Source: Adiantum capillus-veneris | Taxonomy: Eukaryota > Streptophyta > Polypodiopsida > Polypodiales > Pteridaceae | Assembly: GCA_014529385.2 (NCBI GenBank) | Contig: CM043963.1 | Coordinates: 67,937,912 to 68,001,911, forward strand | Reading direction: 5' to 3' | Length of the DNA: 64,000 nt | Shown: positions 43,935 through 56,593 of the stretch, one piece after another | How positions within the stretch are numbered: the first letter of the stretch is position 1 | Layout: every line of letters starts with the position of its first letter | Program-made: the position numbers and the translations under genes | The notes under the pieces: generated by a model | What the model was told of the DNA's origin: nothing | Seen by the model: only the letters and a program-made list of their open reading frames with translations | Databases searched by the model: none

Positions 43935-46900
43935 TTAGCCCTCCCCTTTTGGCTAGAGGTATTCATGTCTCTAGCTCATTTGTTTGATCATTATCGTCGG
44001 AGGTGGCGGCTGATGGTGTGTCCTCATCTGGAATGTCAATTGGTGGAGCCTGGTCAAATCGAAGAAAATAAGGTTTAAGTCGCCAACCATTTACCCTGGT
44101 TTTATGAAGTTTTCCATGAGCCTCCATAAGCTGGTAGCTTCCATTGGCATACTTTTTCCTGATGATGAAAGGGCCTTCCCATCGGAGCAAGAGTTTCTTA
44201 TCCTTGCGCGTGTCGAAGAGATTGTCGTAGTGGAGCACCAAAATTTCTTTCTTCAATTCTTTTTTCCGGAGATGCTCGTTAAAGCTAAGCCGTCTATGCT
44301 CTGCTTGTGCTGCATAATAATTTATTGCTTCTTCTCTGTCCAGCTGCAGTTTTTCCAAATTGATGATGTGATCTCTCAAATGCATGTTGGGCTGTTGAAG
44401 CTGGCTTGCCATTACTCTGAGACTTTGTAGTTGCACTTCAATGGGCAAGATTGCTTCCTTACCAAATACTAGATGATACGGTGTGAATCCCAAGGATGTA
44501 CGAAATGAAGTTCTGTAGGCCCATAAAGCTGGTAGTAGATACTTATCCCAGTCTCCAGGATGATTGTTTACCTGCTTGGTAATAATTTTAGAAACCATTC
44601 TATTTACCTTTTCAACTAGGCCATTACATTGAGGGTAATATGGTGAAGAGTGCCTCCTTGTAATGCCCAGTTTCTGCATTAATTCTCCTACCAAGTCTGC
44701 TCTGAAACCCGGCCCTCTATCAGAGATGATCTCTAAAGGTGTGCCAAACCTACAGCATATGTGCTCATAGATAAATTTAGCTACCTCTACCGCTGTGATT
44801 CTAGTGGTGGCTGTAGCCTCTGCCTATCTAGTCATGTAGTCGACCCCCATGATAATGTAGAATTTTCCTCAGTTGGCCCTAGGTAATGGCCCAATGGCAT
44901 CGATACCCCATTTTTCAAATGGGCCATATGAGAGAATAGGTGTCTGTGGTTCAGGCATAAGTGACCTAGTGCCGGCCTTTTGACACAACTTACACGTTTT
45001 GCACCAACGGTGTACATCACGGTTGAGGCTAGGCCATATGAAGCGTGCCTGCAAGATTTTCCTACTTGTTATGTCTAGGGCAAAGTGACCACCACAAACC
45101 CCGTCGTGACAGCTAGCAATTACTCCCGTGATTTTGTGAGAGAGAGGGACCTTCCTGAGTATTTGGTCCTTACCCTTATAGTACAAACCATCATTGATGA
45201 GTCGATACCTTGTGGCCTTCCGCGTCAGCCATTTCTTATGTCCCTTTGTTAAATCTAATGGGCATTCCCCTGTTTCCAAAAAATGCATGATGTCAGGCAA
45301 GGCATCACTGCCTTGAAATAGAGGGAGCTTTAGTTTTATTGCTCCAACCACCACTTCGTGTAGTCTTTCACTTGCTAGGGCATCTGCTTCTTGGTTTTGA
45401 GCCCTTGGGATATGGTGTATTTTAACTTCTTCAAACTTACCCAACAAGGTTTTTACACCACTTAAGTGAGTCCTTAAACTAGGATTCTTGCATGTCCATG
45501 CTCCATTTACTTGCCTTACCAGAAGTAGAGCATCCCCAAATACATTAAGGCGTTGTACACCTTGCAAGACACACCATTGTAGACCCTTGGTTCGTGCTGC
45601 ATACTCAGCTTCATTGTTATAATGTGAATCTAACAATTGGCCCAACGAAAATACCTTTGTCCCTTTGTCATCAAAGACCACTATGCCTGCAGCTGCTTTG
45701 TCGGACGCTCGCTTGTAGGCTCCATCAAAGTAGAGAGAGTATGCTCCTTCTACCATCGGTGGTACTGGAGGTAATCGGACTTCTCCTTCCTTAGATTGCT
45801 TCTCCTTCCCTTCAAAGACTTGGTAGGTCATGAGTCCCCCCAAACTTGCCCTTGTCGTGCTTTCTACCTGTACCGTGTAGTCAAACTCTTGCAGACGAAC
45901 TAGCCATTTAGTAATTCTAGCAGACACATCCATGTGTTGTACAACATAGGAAAATATTTCATGCGTGGTTAGAATCACAAATTGCTTAGGCAGCAAATAT
46001 GACCTAAACTTTGTAGTTGCAAATCTAAGATCTAGGACTAAGTGTTCCACATGGGTGAAACCTTTCTCTCCTGCTGTCATCATTCAACTAGAGAAGTAGA
46101 TTGGCCTCATGAAAGATGTCGTCGTATCCTTTTGGAGTAGCACAGCTCCCAATGAGTCATCACCAACACTTGAGGTGACATAGAATTTTTCATCCCACTT
46201 AGGTGGTGAGATAGTTGGCAGAGTGGCTAAGACCTCCTTTACCTTGTTGTAGTGATTTTCGCTTTCCTCATCCCAAGTGAAAGTTGATCTTTGAGTGAGT
46301 TGTTGCAGTGGTAGAACAAGTTGTGATAGTAGATGTATGAATCTACCTAAGTACCTCACCTTCTGTAGAAAAGAGACCAGTTGACGTGCGGTCGTTGGTG
46401 AAGGTAGGGCTATGAGTGCGGACACCTTACTTCGGTCGGCGTTGATACCTCTTGCTGAAATTTCATGGCCTAGTAGAATGACTTTACTCTCCCCAATGTG
46501 GCATTTATCCACATTTAATTGCCCACCTAGGCTCTGCAACCTGGCCAAACCTTCAGTTACCTTTTCTAAATGTGAAATACGGGAGCTATATATACAAAAA
46601 TCATCAATGAACACTCTTATGGATGTTCCGAAGAACGGTTAAAAAACATATGTGACATATCTTTGGAATGTGGCAAGTGCATTTGTGAGAACAAATGGCA
46701 TAACCCTGTATGCAAAACAACCCCATGGCGTGATAAAAGTGGTTTTTAGCTGATCTTCCAAGGCTATGCGTATTTGAAAGTATCCAGAATAACCATCACA
46801 GACGGTATAGCATTCAAAACCCGCTACTTCATTCAGAATTTCATCCAAGAAAGGGAGGGGAAAGTGGTCTCTCTTTGTAGTTGCATTTACTGGTTTGTAG

Positions 46901-49301
46901 TCAACACAGACCCTCCACTTACCATTCTTTTTAGGCGTCACCACTATGGGTGACACCCATTCTCAGTTTTCTACAGGATAGATGAATCCCGCCTCCAGCA
47001 GTTTCCTTACCTCGGCCAAGAGTGCCTTTTCTTGTATGACCCCCAGTCGTCGTAGCTTTTGCACAACTGGTTTTACCCCTTCCTTCAGCTTAATATGATG
47101 TTCCACCATTGTAATGCCTATGATTCTTTCATAGTTGTCAATGAACAGGTTAGGAAATCCCATCAACATTTGCAAAAAACTATCTTTCTCCTCAAGTGTT
47201 AATTCCGTAGACAACATACCCTTCAGCCTACTTCCTCCTAGGCCAGGTGATTTGCTCTCCTCTTCATTGGGTTGCCCTTTTGGTGATGGATCACCAGTTG
47301 TGCTTACCCTTTGTGGATCCTTCATAATGATACCCATCACATCAATGGAACTGTCACTTTCGTCGATGGATGTGGTCTCCTCCTTAGAACTGGAAGATTC
47401 TCTAGTGGTTTCATTTGCCGATGTTTCCAGATTCATTTACTTCTGCTTGCCAATCCTCATGTCGTAGTAGATTGTCTCCCCTTTCTTACCGGTCATGCGT
47501 AGAAGGCCAGTACCCCAGTCCTGTTTTGCCTTCATGGCCATCAACCATGGCCTTCCCAAAATTAGTGGATAGCCCTCCCCCTTAGTAGGCATTACAAAAA
47601 CATCTACCTCTACCTCAATGTTGAAAGCTTTGATTTTCACGGCACTTACCACACCCACACACTTTACTTTTGCGTTGTTTGCCATCTTTGCCTTGCATAG
47701 AGAAGGCCTGTCAACCTCGATCCCTAATTGAAGCATCATAGCTTCGCTCATTACACAGATTTGTGCACCTCCATCAATGTAGGTGTTTCCAACCCTCTTT
47801 CCTTTTATGTTTACGTCGACAATTGGAAGGATGTCATCCATGTTGCATCCTGAAATTGCTCCGGCTACCTTTGTTTTGGAGTGTCTTGTACTTACCATTT
47901 TAGACCATTGTCGCCTTACTTTAGGTACAAGATGTAGCAGCTATGGCCATGTAATCTTCGGTCCTTGCTCTGCCACATCCAATGTTAGATCATAGGGCTT
48001 AGAACTTTGCCCTAGTTGGAAGTCGGTGATGCCCAATTTTCATCGTGGCCTGGATGGCCTCTTGCTAGTTTCTCCTCTCATGCTTCTCTCATCATCTGAT
48101 TGTGTAGCCTTCTCCCTCCTAGCTCTTTTCACAGTCATGGCCTCAAGTGGTTCTAAAAAGGTTACCTTCTCCTTACCCTTGTCCCTCTCCTTTGCTCTGG
48201 GTGGATCCACTACTACGGATTTTCCTTTCTCTTCTAGCCTTATGATGTTTACAGGGCGATCAGGTGGTGGGGCTGGTGGAAGAGGTGGAATGGATGCTTG
48301 TAGTGGTGTCTGGGGTGGACGTAGAATTTTTGTTGGTGGGGTTGGTGCTCGGGGTGGGGGTGTTCTTTCTCTAGGGGGTGACAATTGGTTCCTCCTACCT
48401 CCTCTATTATAGTTTTGTCATGGTTTGGGACAGTAGTACATACCGTGACCGTCTTCTCCGCAGTTGTAGCAATGATACTCCCTGTTTTGTCGTCGTGCTC
48501 TTCCAGGGTCTTGATCTCTTTCTTGACTCCTCCCTTGTTGTATTAAGTGGACAGACAAATTCTGCAGTTGGTCAGTAATATGGGCCAACATATCTTGTTG
48601 GTCATCTCTTATCCCAAGAGCCGGTGGTGGTGGTGGAATGGTGGTTGTCGTAGTTGCTGGTAGACGTGATGTTGCTGTTTTTGTTTACTCGGTTTCTTTG
48701 GCTTTCATTCGCAGCTTCTTGTCCTTCAGGCGAGCAATCTCAACGGCTAGCTCGTACGTAGCCGGGAATCTACCTTTCACCTTCTGCTTGAGAAGCGTCC
48801 ATAAGCCATGCGTGAACCGATCTTTTTTTAGGAAATCGGGTGCAGCTTCCCCCCTCGCCAGTGACTCAACCCACCGTTCCCACAAATCCAAAAATTAGGA
48901 CTTATAGGTGGCATATTCTAAAATACCCTCCTGCTTCGAGTCTCCCAACTTGTCCCACAACTTTTCTGAAGTGGTACCTCCCCCAAAGCGCCTCTTAAAA
49001 GCGGTTTTTAAGGGTTCCCAGTCATCCTTGGTTGCTTGTGGAAGTGCATTGTACCATGATCTAGCTTCTAGCTTCATGAGATGCTTAAAGATTCTAACCC
49101 AGGATTCATCCGTATCTTTGTTGCTCACTACACATGCTACTTCAAAGTCATCTAGGAAGTCTGTTACGAAATCCTCCCCCTTCTTTCCTTTAAATGTTGG
49201 AAATGCTACACTTGCCATGATTACTGAGAGAGAGCTAGAAAGACACACTGCTTAACTTGCAAAAGTTTTTTTCTTCTTTACAAGGAGGCGTGTATACCCT
49301 C

Positions 49302-49520
49302 TTATACTAGGACATAGATTAAAACTTCAAACGGTACATTGCCTTGTACCAAAGGTAGGACAAATGGTTGATCTGATGCCAGAACCTCAAAAAATCGCTC
49401 CCCACCCAGCATGGTGTCAATGACGTGCTGGTAGTGAGCCTTCAAATCCAGTATTACCTTGATTGAGCGTATATCTGTTGTTATGTGTGATCTGTCTTGA
49501 GGTAGGTTGTACTGATTCAT
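49302..49520 (-). CDS. conserved pre-gag small ORF of element E (72 codons)
   Basis: Starts MNQYNLPQ and ends FEVLIYVLV, 83 bases before the gag ATG at 49218. It is the most diverged member of the pre-gag family but keeps length, position, EVLAS, P-VLPL and the hydrophobic end (VLIYVLV). It also matches the B/D and A ORFs at QHVI, LG and R. Finding it intact in a family this far from A and B argues against chance. Confidence 0.55.
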   Translation of the reverse strand: MNQYNLPQDRSHITTDIRSIKVILDLKAHYQHVIDTMLGGERFFEVLASDQPFVLPLVQGNVPFEVLIYVLV

Positions 49521-49537
49521 GTGAAGCTTAGAGGTTC

Positions 49538-49834
49538 TTAGTCACTGTCCGAGCTTGTGGGAGAGGGTGGTGTTCTTTCCTGAAACAAACTCAGTAGATC
49601 CCTAGTTTCTCTAGTGAGAGTGTGAGCCAATGATTCCGTTATCTGTGCTGCAGCATCAGGTGCGACTTGAAAACTGATTGTGATAATTACCTCGGTGACT
49701 TGAGTTACTCGATTCTCAAAGTAGAATAGTGTTGATTCTCTATTGTGTAGAGCTCCTTCCATTTTGTTGTTGTGGGTTGGTTGTAGGTTGCGGACATGGT
49801 TTCGACCTTCTCCTTCTTCTTCTTGGCACTTCAC
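49538..49834 (-). CDS. second pre-gag small ORF of element E (up to 98 codons)
   Basis: Ends 17 bases before the 72-codon ORF, repeating the spacing seen in element B. The likeliest start is an internal ATG (MEGALHNREST). The segment VTEVIITISFQVAPDAAAQI weakly resembles the VHIIVSTKLQFQ block of the second B ORF. The tail is serine/proline-rich (ERTPPSPTSSDSD). Relationship uncertain. Confidence 0.4.
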   Translation of the reverse strand: MKCQEEEGEGRNHVRNLQPTHNNKMEGALHNRESTLFYFENRVTQVTEVIITISFQVAPDAAAQITESLAHTLTRETRDLLSLFQERTPPSPTSSDSD

Positions 49835-50078
49835 CTATGTATATCCACTGGGTTTGGCGTGTTGGTTGACTTTCCCACTTAAAATCGATTACCGTTACGC
49901 CTGGCACTCGAGCTTCGATGGAGATGCGGAATTCGTCTAGTTGTGCTTGGAGCTCTTCTTCTTCTGTCGTCCAATTAGCAAATCCTGCTAGCTATTCATC
50001 CATTCACAATAGTTTAGGGGTTTCAGTCTTGTAAACTGAAGGGTTTCATGAAAAGAGTTCCTTAGTGGGGACACCAAA

Positions 50079-50238
50079 TGACGGGAGCAAAGCGAACCCC
50101 GAACCCCGACAACCTCTAAAACACCGGGGACCGAATGGCGCGACTCGAGCCTGTCATGGTAAAGCAAACAGGGGGCATCACCTAGTTTCAGCGGCCAGGA
50201 CGCAAACAACACACCACCATAACAAAGTTTTCATCCAA
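50079..50238 (-). repeat. element E 5' LTR, inner part only
   Basis: Matches 42369 to about 42532 (TGACGGGAGC to TTTTCATCCAA). The LTR sequence then stops where copia element F begins. I do not see the rest of this LTR on the far side of F. Confidence 0.8.
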
Positions 50239-50836
50239 GGGGATTATACCCTTAATGGAGCTCCCGCCTTGCTTCACTCTCACCACTTCACACTCACCTT
50301 GTTGCATCAACTTCACACTATGAAATGTGTGTAGAAATGGCCTCCTTTTATAGGCCAAAAGGGCTGCCCTCTCTTATGAGAGACAGCCATGTGTAGCCGC
50401 CCTTGTGCGAATAAGTCCAAATTGGACCCTCCAATCCGCCCATGTGTGGCCGCCCTTGAGAAGACAAGTCCGCTTTTGAATTCGGCCATCGGCCATTGAA
50501 TTCGGCCACTGGCAACCGGCCATTGACTTCCGACCACCGGCCATCGGCCATTGACTACCGGCCACCGGCCAACCGACCGGTTGTTTTCCGACCACTTTCC
50601 GGCCGCCGTCCGGCCATAATATTTCGGTGAAAAAGAATATTCCGGCAAAAAAAAAGTCTCGGGACCTCCGTCCCCGAGGCCTTTAAAGTTGCCCCTGATT
50701 CTTGTCCGTGAAAATTTTGGTTTCCGGTGAGTGAGTTTCCTTCACGCACGATGGCTTCTCCTCATAATGGGGGCCTTACAAATGTGCGCTTTTACCACAG
50801 AAAATTACAAGGGTAAATCAGGCTCCATACTTAACA
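50239..50836 (-). repeat. element F 3' LTR (incomplete)
   Basis: Repeats about 55056-55616. TATAAAAGG on the - strand lies at 50344-50352. A GGCCGGTGGCC-type repeat array (about 50477-50625) lies upstream of the TATA box, in U3. Confidence 0.85.
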
Positions 50837-50896
50837 ATCTCCCACTTGGAGACTGATCTCCAAACCAAACCTGTGACTCCTTTCCATTCTGGCTTC

Positions 50897-52671
50897 TTAT
50901 CCTTGAATGCCGATTGAAGATGAGAAAAAGCTCAACTTCTCCTTGTTGACCACCTTTGTAAACATGTCTGCAGGATTTTCACTTGTATGCACCTTTCCTA
51001 GCTTTAGTTGTCCCTCTTCCAAAAGAGTGCGTATGAAGTGATATCTCACCTCAATGTGCTTTGTCCTTGAATGAAAGGCTGAGTTCTTCGCAAGATGGAT
51101 AGCGCTTTGGCTATCACTGTACAAGACACAATTGTCTTGTTTGAATCCAAGCTCTTCTAAGAATCTGTGAAGCCACATAATTTCTTTGCTTGCCTCCGTC
51201 ATTGCTACATACTCTGCTTCCGTGGTAGAAAGTGAAACCACTTTCTGCAGATTTGAAGCCCAGCTTACTGCTGTGCCTCCAACCGTGAACACATAGCCAG
51301 TAGTGCTCCTTCGAGTATCTTTGTCACCTGCCATATCTGCATCAGCATACCCTTCTAGAAAAATATCAGTTCCTCCAAAATACAAAGCATTTGTTGTTGT
51401 CCCTTTTAGATACCTAAGTATCCACTTCACAGCTTGCCAATGCTCTTTACCTGGGTTGTCCACGAACCTACTCACAACTCCCACTGCATGTGCAATGTCT
51501 GGCCTTGTCTAGACCATAGCATACATTAGAGAACCTACCGCTGCAGCATATGGAACTTTAGACATATAGGCTATCTCCTCTTGTGTCTTTGGACACATAT
51601 CCTTCGTTAGTTTAAAATGACCAGCCAAAGGTGTAGAAGCTGGTTTTGCATTTTGCATTGCAAACCTTTCTAGTACCTTCTTGATGTAATCTTCTTGAGA
51701 TAGATTTATTGTCTTCTTCGTCCTGTCCCTTGATATTTTCATACCAAGTATCCTCTTTGCAGTACCTAAATCTTTCATTGAAAAAGATTTGGACAACTCC
51801 TCTTTTAGGTCTTTGATGTCCTGTATGTTAGCACTTGCAATCAACATGTCATCAACATACAACATTAGGATGATGAATTTCCCATCTCCCAAATTCTTCG
51901 TGTAGACGCAGTGATCCGAGTTGCATCTTGTGAATCCATGATCCAACATCCATCGATCAAACTTCAAGTACCATTGTCTTGATGCTTGCTTTAAACCATA
52001 CAAGCTCTTCTTTAATCTGCAAACCATTTTCTCCTTACCTTTTACTTCATACCCCTTTGGTTGAAGCATGTAGATTTCCTCCTCTAAGTCATCGTGAGGG
52101 AATGCCGTATTTACATCCATTTGCTCGAGATTTAGATCATGAGCAGCCACAAGGCTTAAGACAAGCCTAATTGAGTTCATTTTTACAACAAGAGAAAATA
52201 TTTCATTGAAGTCAATACCTTTCTTTTGAGAAAAACCTTTTACCACAAGCCTAGACTTGTACCTTTTCTTCCCACCTTCTTCTTCCTTTAGCTTGTACAC
52301 CCATTTGTTTTGAAGTGCCCGCTTACCTTTAGGCAACTCAACCAACTCCCATTTTGGTTGGGATGTAGTGAGTCCATCTCCACTTGCATGCTCTTTGTCC
52401 ATTCTTCTTTGGATTCATGTTGCATAGCTTCTTCATATGATTCGGGCTCTCCAGAATCTGAGATCAAGAGATGGTTGAAGGAAGGAACAAACCTTTCTGG
52501 AGGTCTACTTGCTCTTGTAGATCTTTGGGGAATAGGTTGAGGTTCCTCATTTGGTTGACGTTGTTGCACATTGTCACCGTTTGCAGTCCTTGAGTCTTCA
52601 CCGTCCTCAAGCTCCATGTACTCATCACCTGTTTCTTTGGTTTGTTTTCTTTCCAAGTAATCTTTGTACAT
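50897..52671 (-). pseudogene. element F RT and RNase H region
   Basis: Encodes the copia RT core (LVELPKGKRALQNKWVYKLK, QMDVNTAFPHDDLEEEIYM, KKSLYGLKQASRQWY, LYVDDMLIASA near 51830-51860). RNase H follows (ADADMAGDKDTRRSTTGY, LSTTEAEYVAMTEA near 51200, SQSAIHLAKN), ending SENPADMFTKV. The upstream part (52288-52671) is the acidic linker before RT. Fossil. Confidence 0.88.
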
Positions 52672-52800
52672 ATTTTGTTCGTTAAAAATTACATCCCTAC
52701 TCCTTAAGATTTTACCATCTTCTGGATTCCATAGGCGATACCCAAAGTCTCCTTCTCCATAGCCAATGAAGAAACACTTTTTGGACTTTGCATCTAACTT

Positions 52801-54786
52801 TCATCTTAGGCTTCTATCTATGTGCATGAAAGCTTCACACCCAAACACTTTGAGAAATGCATAATTCACCGGTTTACCTGTCCATGCCTCTTCTGGAACT
52901 CCCCCATCCAATGCCGTTGAGGGTGACCGATTGATTAAGTACACAGACGTACTTACAGCTTCCGCCCAAAGCTCAAGTGGTAGGCCTGCATGTAGCCGCA
53001 TGCTTCGTGCTCGTTCCATGATTGTCCTGTTCATCCTTTCCGAAATCCCATTTTGTTGAGGTGTCCTTGGGGTTGTCCTTTGCCTCCGAATGCCATTGCT
53101 AGCACAAAATCTTTCAAAAGCTTGGCTGCAATATTCGCCTCCATTGTCGGATCTGAGGCATTTAACCTTGGTACCTGTTTCATTCTCCACAAAGGCTTTC
53201 CACCTTTGAAATATGGAAAATACATCGGATTTATTCTTCATGACATAAACCCATGTTTTTCTAATCGCATCGTCTATGAATGTTACATAGTACAATGAGC
53301 CACCAAGTGATGGTGTACTTGGGGGACCCCAAACATCAGAATGAACCAACTCAAGTTTTTTATTTTTTCTTTCATTTCCTGATTTTTGAAATTTTACCCT
53401 CTTTTGTTTACCATAAACACAATCTTCACAGAACTCTAAGTCCACTTCTTTCAAACCTGGTAGAAACTTCTTTGTTTGAAGGATTTGCATTCCTTTGGCA
53501 CTCATATGCCCAAGTCGGTAGTGCCACACCGCACTGTCAACTTCTGTAGTTGTTGCACAAGCTGAAGGTTGCGTGCTAACAGTACACAAGTAAAGTGTAC
53601 CGACTTTTTCACCCTTGGCAACCACCAAAGATCCCTTTGAGATCTTCCACCATTTGTTTCCGAATGCAATGTTGTGACCTTCATCGTCCAATTGTCCTGT
53701 AGAGATCAAATTTTTGCGAAGAGAAGGAACATGCCTAACATCTTTAAGCTTCCATTCATTTCCGTTAGCAGTTTTGACAGAAACTGTACCTTTGCCGACA
53801 ATCTCACAAGATTCATCATCTCCCAAGTATACATACCCAAAATTACCTTTGGTGTAGTCTTGGAAATGTTGCTTGTGTGGTGTCGCATGGAATGAAGCCC
53901 CAGAATCTACTATCCAGGAATTAGACACATTGTCTAATGAGAGATTTAGAGCATCTTGCTCTACTTTACCTGCCACATTGGCCCCTGATGTTGGCTTGTT
54001 GTCTTGAGACTCTGTCTCCTTCTTCTTCTTGGACCAGCAATCCTTCTTGACGTGGCCCTTCTTGCCGCAGTTCCAACATTCATGAACTGACTTTGTGCGT
54101 GACTTGCTCCGCCTTGAGCGATCACGACCCTTTTGGTTTTTGAACCTCTCCTTAAGCCTTGCTCTTGTTTCCACTGATAGTGCAGCACTTGATGATTCTC
54201 CTGTGCTTCTCCTTCGCATTTCCTCGCTTAGGAGAACACCCACAACATCATCAAACTTAAGAGTATTTGTGCCAGAGATAGAATTACTTACAGCCATCAC
54301 AAGGCTGTCCCAACTATCCGGTAGAGATGATAGTATAAGGAGAGCTCGCACTTCGTCATCGAAATTGATTTTCACTGATCGAAGTTGACTTATGTTTGTG
54401 TTAAAGTCATTTAGGTGTTCTGCAACTAAACCATTCTCTGCCATCTTTAGATTGAACAAGCGCTTCATAAGAAATACCTTATTGGATGCCGATGGTTTCT
54501 TGTAGAAGTCGTCAAGTGACTTCATCAAGTCCTCCGTGGTCTTCATGTCCGAAACATTGAAGGCCACCGTTGACGCCAAGCTTAACCGGATTGTTCCCAA
54601 TGCCTCTCGATCAAGGACAATCCATGCTTCATCTGCCATTGTTGCGGGCTTCTTCACAAGACCGCCTAGTGGCAAATAGAGGTCCTTCTGGTAGAGATAG
54701 TCTTGAATCTGCATCTTCCAATGTTGGTAGTTTTTGCTGTTGAACTTCTCAATCTTGAGCTTCCCTTCCTCCGCCATAACTCCCAC
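52801..54786 (-). pseudogene. element F gag, protease and integrase region
   Basis: A 661-codon open frame. Copia Gag (KIEKFNSKNYQHWKMQIQDY) occupies residues 1-215, with CCHC knuckle CWNCGKKGHVKKDC near 238. Protease WIVDSGASFHATP lies near 290. The pre-integrase zinc region (HYRLGHMSAKGMQIL to CEDCVYGKQ) is near 420-465. The integrase core has HSDVWGP, FIDDA, SDNGGEY and the QQNGISERMNRT block, followed by FGCEAFMHI. This stretch itself is uninterrupted, but the element as a whole is broken. Confidence 0.88.
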
Positions 54787-54836
54787 TCAATTCAAGGAAT
54801 CCTTTCCTTGAGATAATTTAGCTACGAGCAAACCTT

Positions 54837-54848
54837 GCTCTGATACTA
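54837..54848 (-). other. primer-binding site of element F
   Basis: On the - strand TAGTATCAGAGC, two bases after the LTR end CCTAACA. A one-base variant of the tRNA-iMet site TGGTATCAGAGC. Confidence 0.75.
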
Positions 54849-54850
54849 GT

Positions 54851-55616
54851 TGTTAGGAAATAAGACGTAGCTAAATAGATAATTGAGTAGATTACTTAAT
54901 GGAGAGAGATAGATTTACATACACAAGATTATAGAGTAGAGAGAGAGAGAGAGAGACTACACACGATATACGTGGTTCACCCAATGTGGGCTACGTCCAC
55001 GGGAAAGCAGCCACTCAATGGCTTTAGTACTTCAAAACAAGAAGTAATTTACAAAGGGATTATACCCTTAATGGAGCTCCCGCCTTGCTTCACTCTCACC
55101 ACTTCACACTCACCTTGTTGCATCAACTTCACACTATGAAATGTGTGTAGAAATGGCCTCCTTTTATAGGCCAAAAGGGCTGCCCTCTCTTATGAGAGAC
55201 AGCCATGTGTAGCGGCCCTTGTGCGAATAAGTCCAAATCGGACCCTCCAATCCGTCCATGTGTGGCCGCCCTTGAGAAGACAAGTCCGCTTTTGAATTCG
55301 GCCACCGGCCACCGGCCATTGACTTCCGACCACCGGCCATCGGCCATTGACTACCAGCCACCGGCCAACGGACCGGTTGTTTTCCGACCACTTTTCGGCC
55401 GCCGTCCGGCCATAATATTCCGGCAAAAAAAAAAGTCTCAGGGGCCTCCGCCCCCGAGGCCTTTAAAGTTGCCCCTGATTCTTGTCCGTGAAAATTTTGG
55501 TTTCCGGTGAGTGATTTTCCTTCACGCAGGATGGCTTCTCCTCATAATGGGGGCCTTACAAATGTGCGCTTTTACCACAGAAAATTACAAGGGTAAATCA
55601 GGCTCCATACTTAACA
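54851..55616 (-). repeat. element F 5' LTR
   Basis: 766 bases, reading TGTTAAGTATGG...TTCCTAACA on the - strand. TATAAAAGG lies at about 55160-55168. The GGCCGGTGGCC-type array upstream (about 55297-55410) has fewer units than in the 3' LTR. A short (AG)n lies at 54939-54954. Confidence 0.88.
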
Positions 55617-56529
55617 AGCACATGATGGGGTCCATGATGGTGGAGATAAAATATGATAAATATAATATAAAATAATAGGATAATCATGTGGTAAGGGACC
55701 CTCATTTGGTTTTATTTATAAGAAGTAAGAAAAAAATCATGTAAAAAATACTAATTCAGTAAAAAGGAATGATTAGGTAAAGGATACTTTTTTGTTTTTT
55801 CTTGAAGTGCGTTCACACTAAAATTTAGAGAGGATTGGATGAGAAGATTTATTTATATAACTAGATCGTGTGACTCGGCTACGACGAGTCTCGCTCGCTC
55901 TTACAATGGTACAACGGTAAGGACTGATGCACTCGGGAGAGAGTGCATGGCTAGCCACCCAAATGTGGTAAAGGCCACCACCATTCCCTCCTACAAACTT
56001 TGCCCCTATATACCCATTGTGACAAGGTTCCTACAATCGGTGGTATGCCCATGTTACTTGTACAATCCTTTGTTCAACCATCCAACCTTGGAAAAATGAT
56101 CATCAGTGGACATTTTACAGTGTCATGTGACACTATCCTTGTTGTTGGTAGCGTCAAATGTAGTTTCTTATAGTCCCTGGCTCTAACCGAAATAAAATGC
56201 AACCTTACCATGGTTGGGTTACCTGGGACATAGGAAAATTGATTAGCAGTAGGACTTCTTTTGCCTTCAACCTTCTCAGATAAGGAGTATTACATGCGCA
56301 ACCAATGAATGCAGATATGACTACCAAGACCAAAACATCACCCTGGGTCTGAGAGGGGATCAACTAACAAAGAGGTAATAAAGAGCAGTCGTTAAGACTA
56401 CATTTGACAATGTAGTAGGGTGCAATTGAACGACCAAAAGACATATTCCCATAACAATAAGAATCCATGCCCACCGAAGGGGGGCATTTGCCTGCTATTA
56501 TGAGCGTAGATTTCATGAGAGACTACATA

Positions 56530-56593
<64 letters not shown>

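Larger units (their letters stand above)
43935..50078 (-). pseudogene. interior of Tat element E
   Basis: A third Tat family. On the - strand from high to low: primer site 50059-50076; two small ORFs; gag about 48660-49218 with a knuckle (YNCGEDGHGMYYC) near 48440-48475; proline-rich linker 48040-48384; protease DGGAQICVM near 47770; RT about 46390-46960 with CDGYSGYFQI near 46800 and FIDDFCIYSS near 46600; gypsy RNase H near 46000-46200; second RNase H about 45380-45740 (LYFDGAYKR, NNEAEYAAR, NQEADALA); integrase zinc finger near 45000-45130 and core 44560-44920; C-terminal tail to 43963. Broken by roughly eight to ten changes. Fossil. Confidence 0.85.
50239..55616 (-). mobile_element. copia element F (Tork lineage, Tnt1-like)
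   Basis: A Ty1/copia element on the - strand. Order: 5' LTR (54851-55616), primer site, gag, protease, integrase, RT, RNase H, polypurine tract (AAGTGGGAGAT, about 50837-50848) and 3' LTR (50239-50836, incomplete). Integrase before RT is the copia order. Many blocks are close to tobacco Tnt1 (LVELPKGKR, SLYGLKQA, LYVDDMLI, STTEAEYVA), which places it in Tork. It is broken by about three or four changes. The LTRs remain similar, so it is fairly young. Confidence 0.9.
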
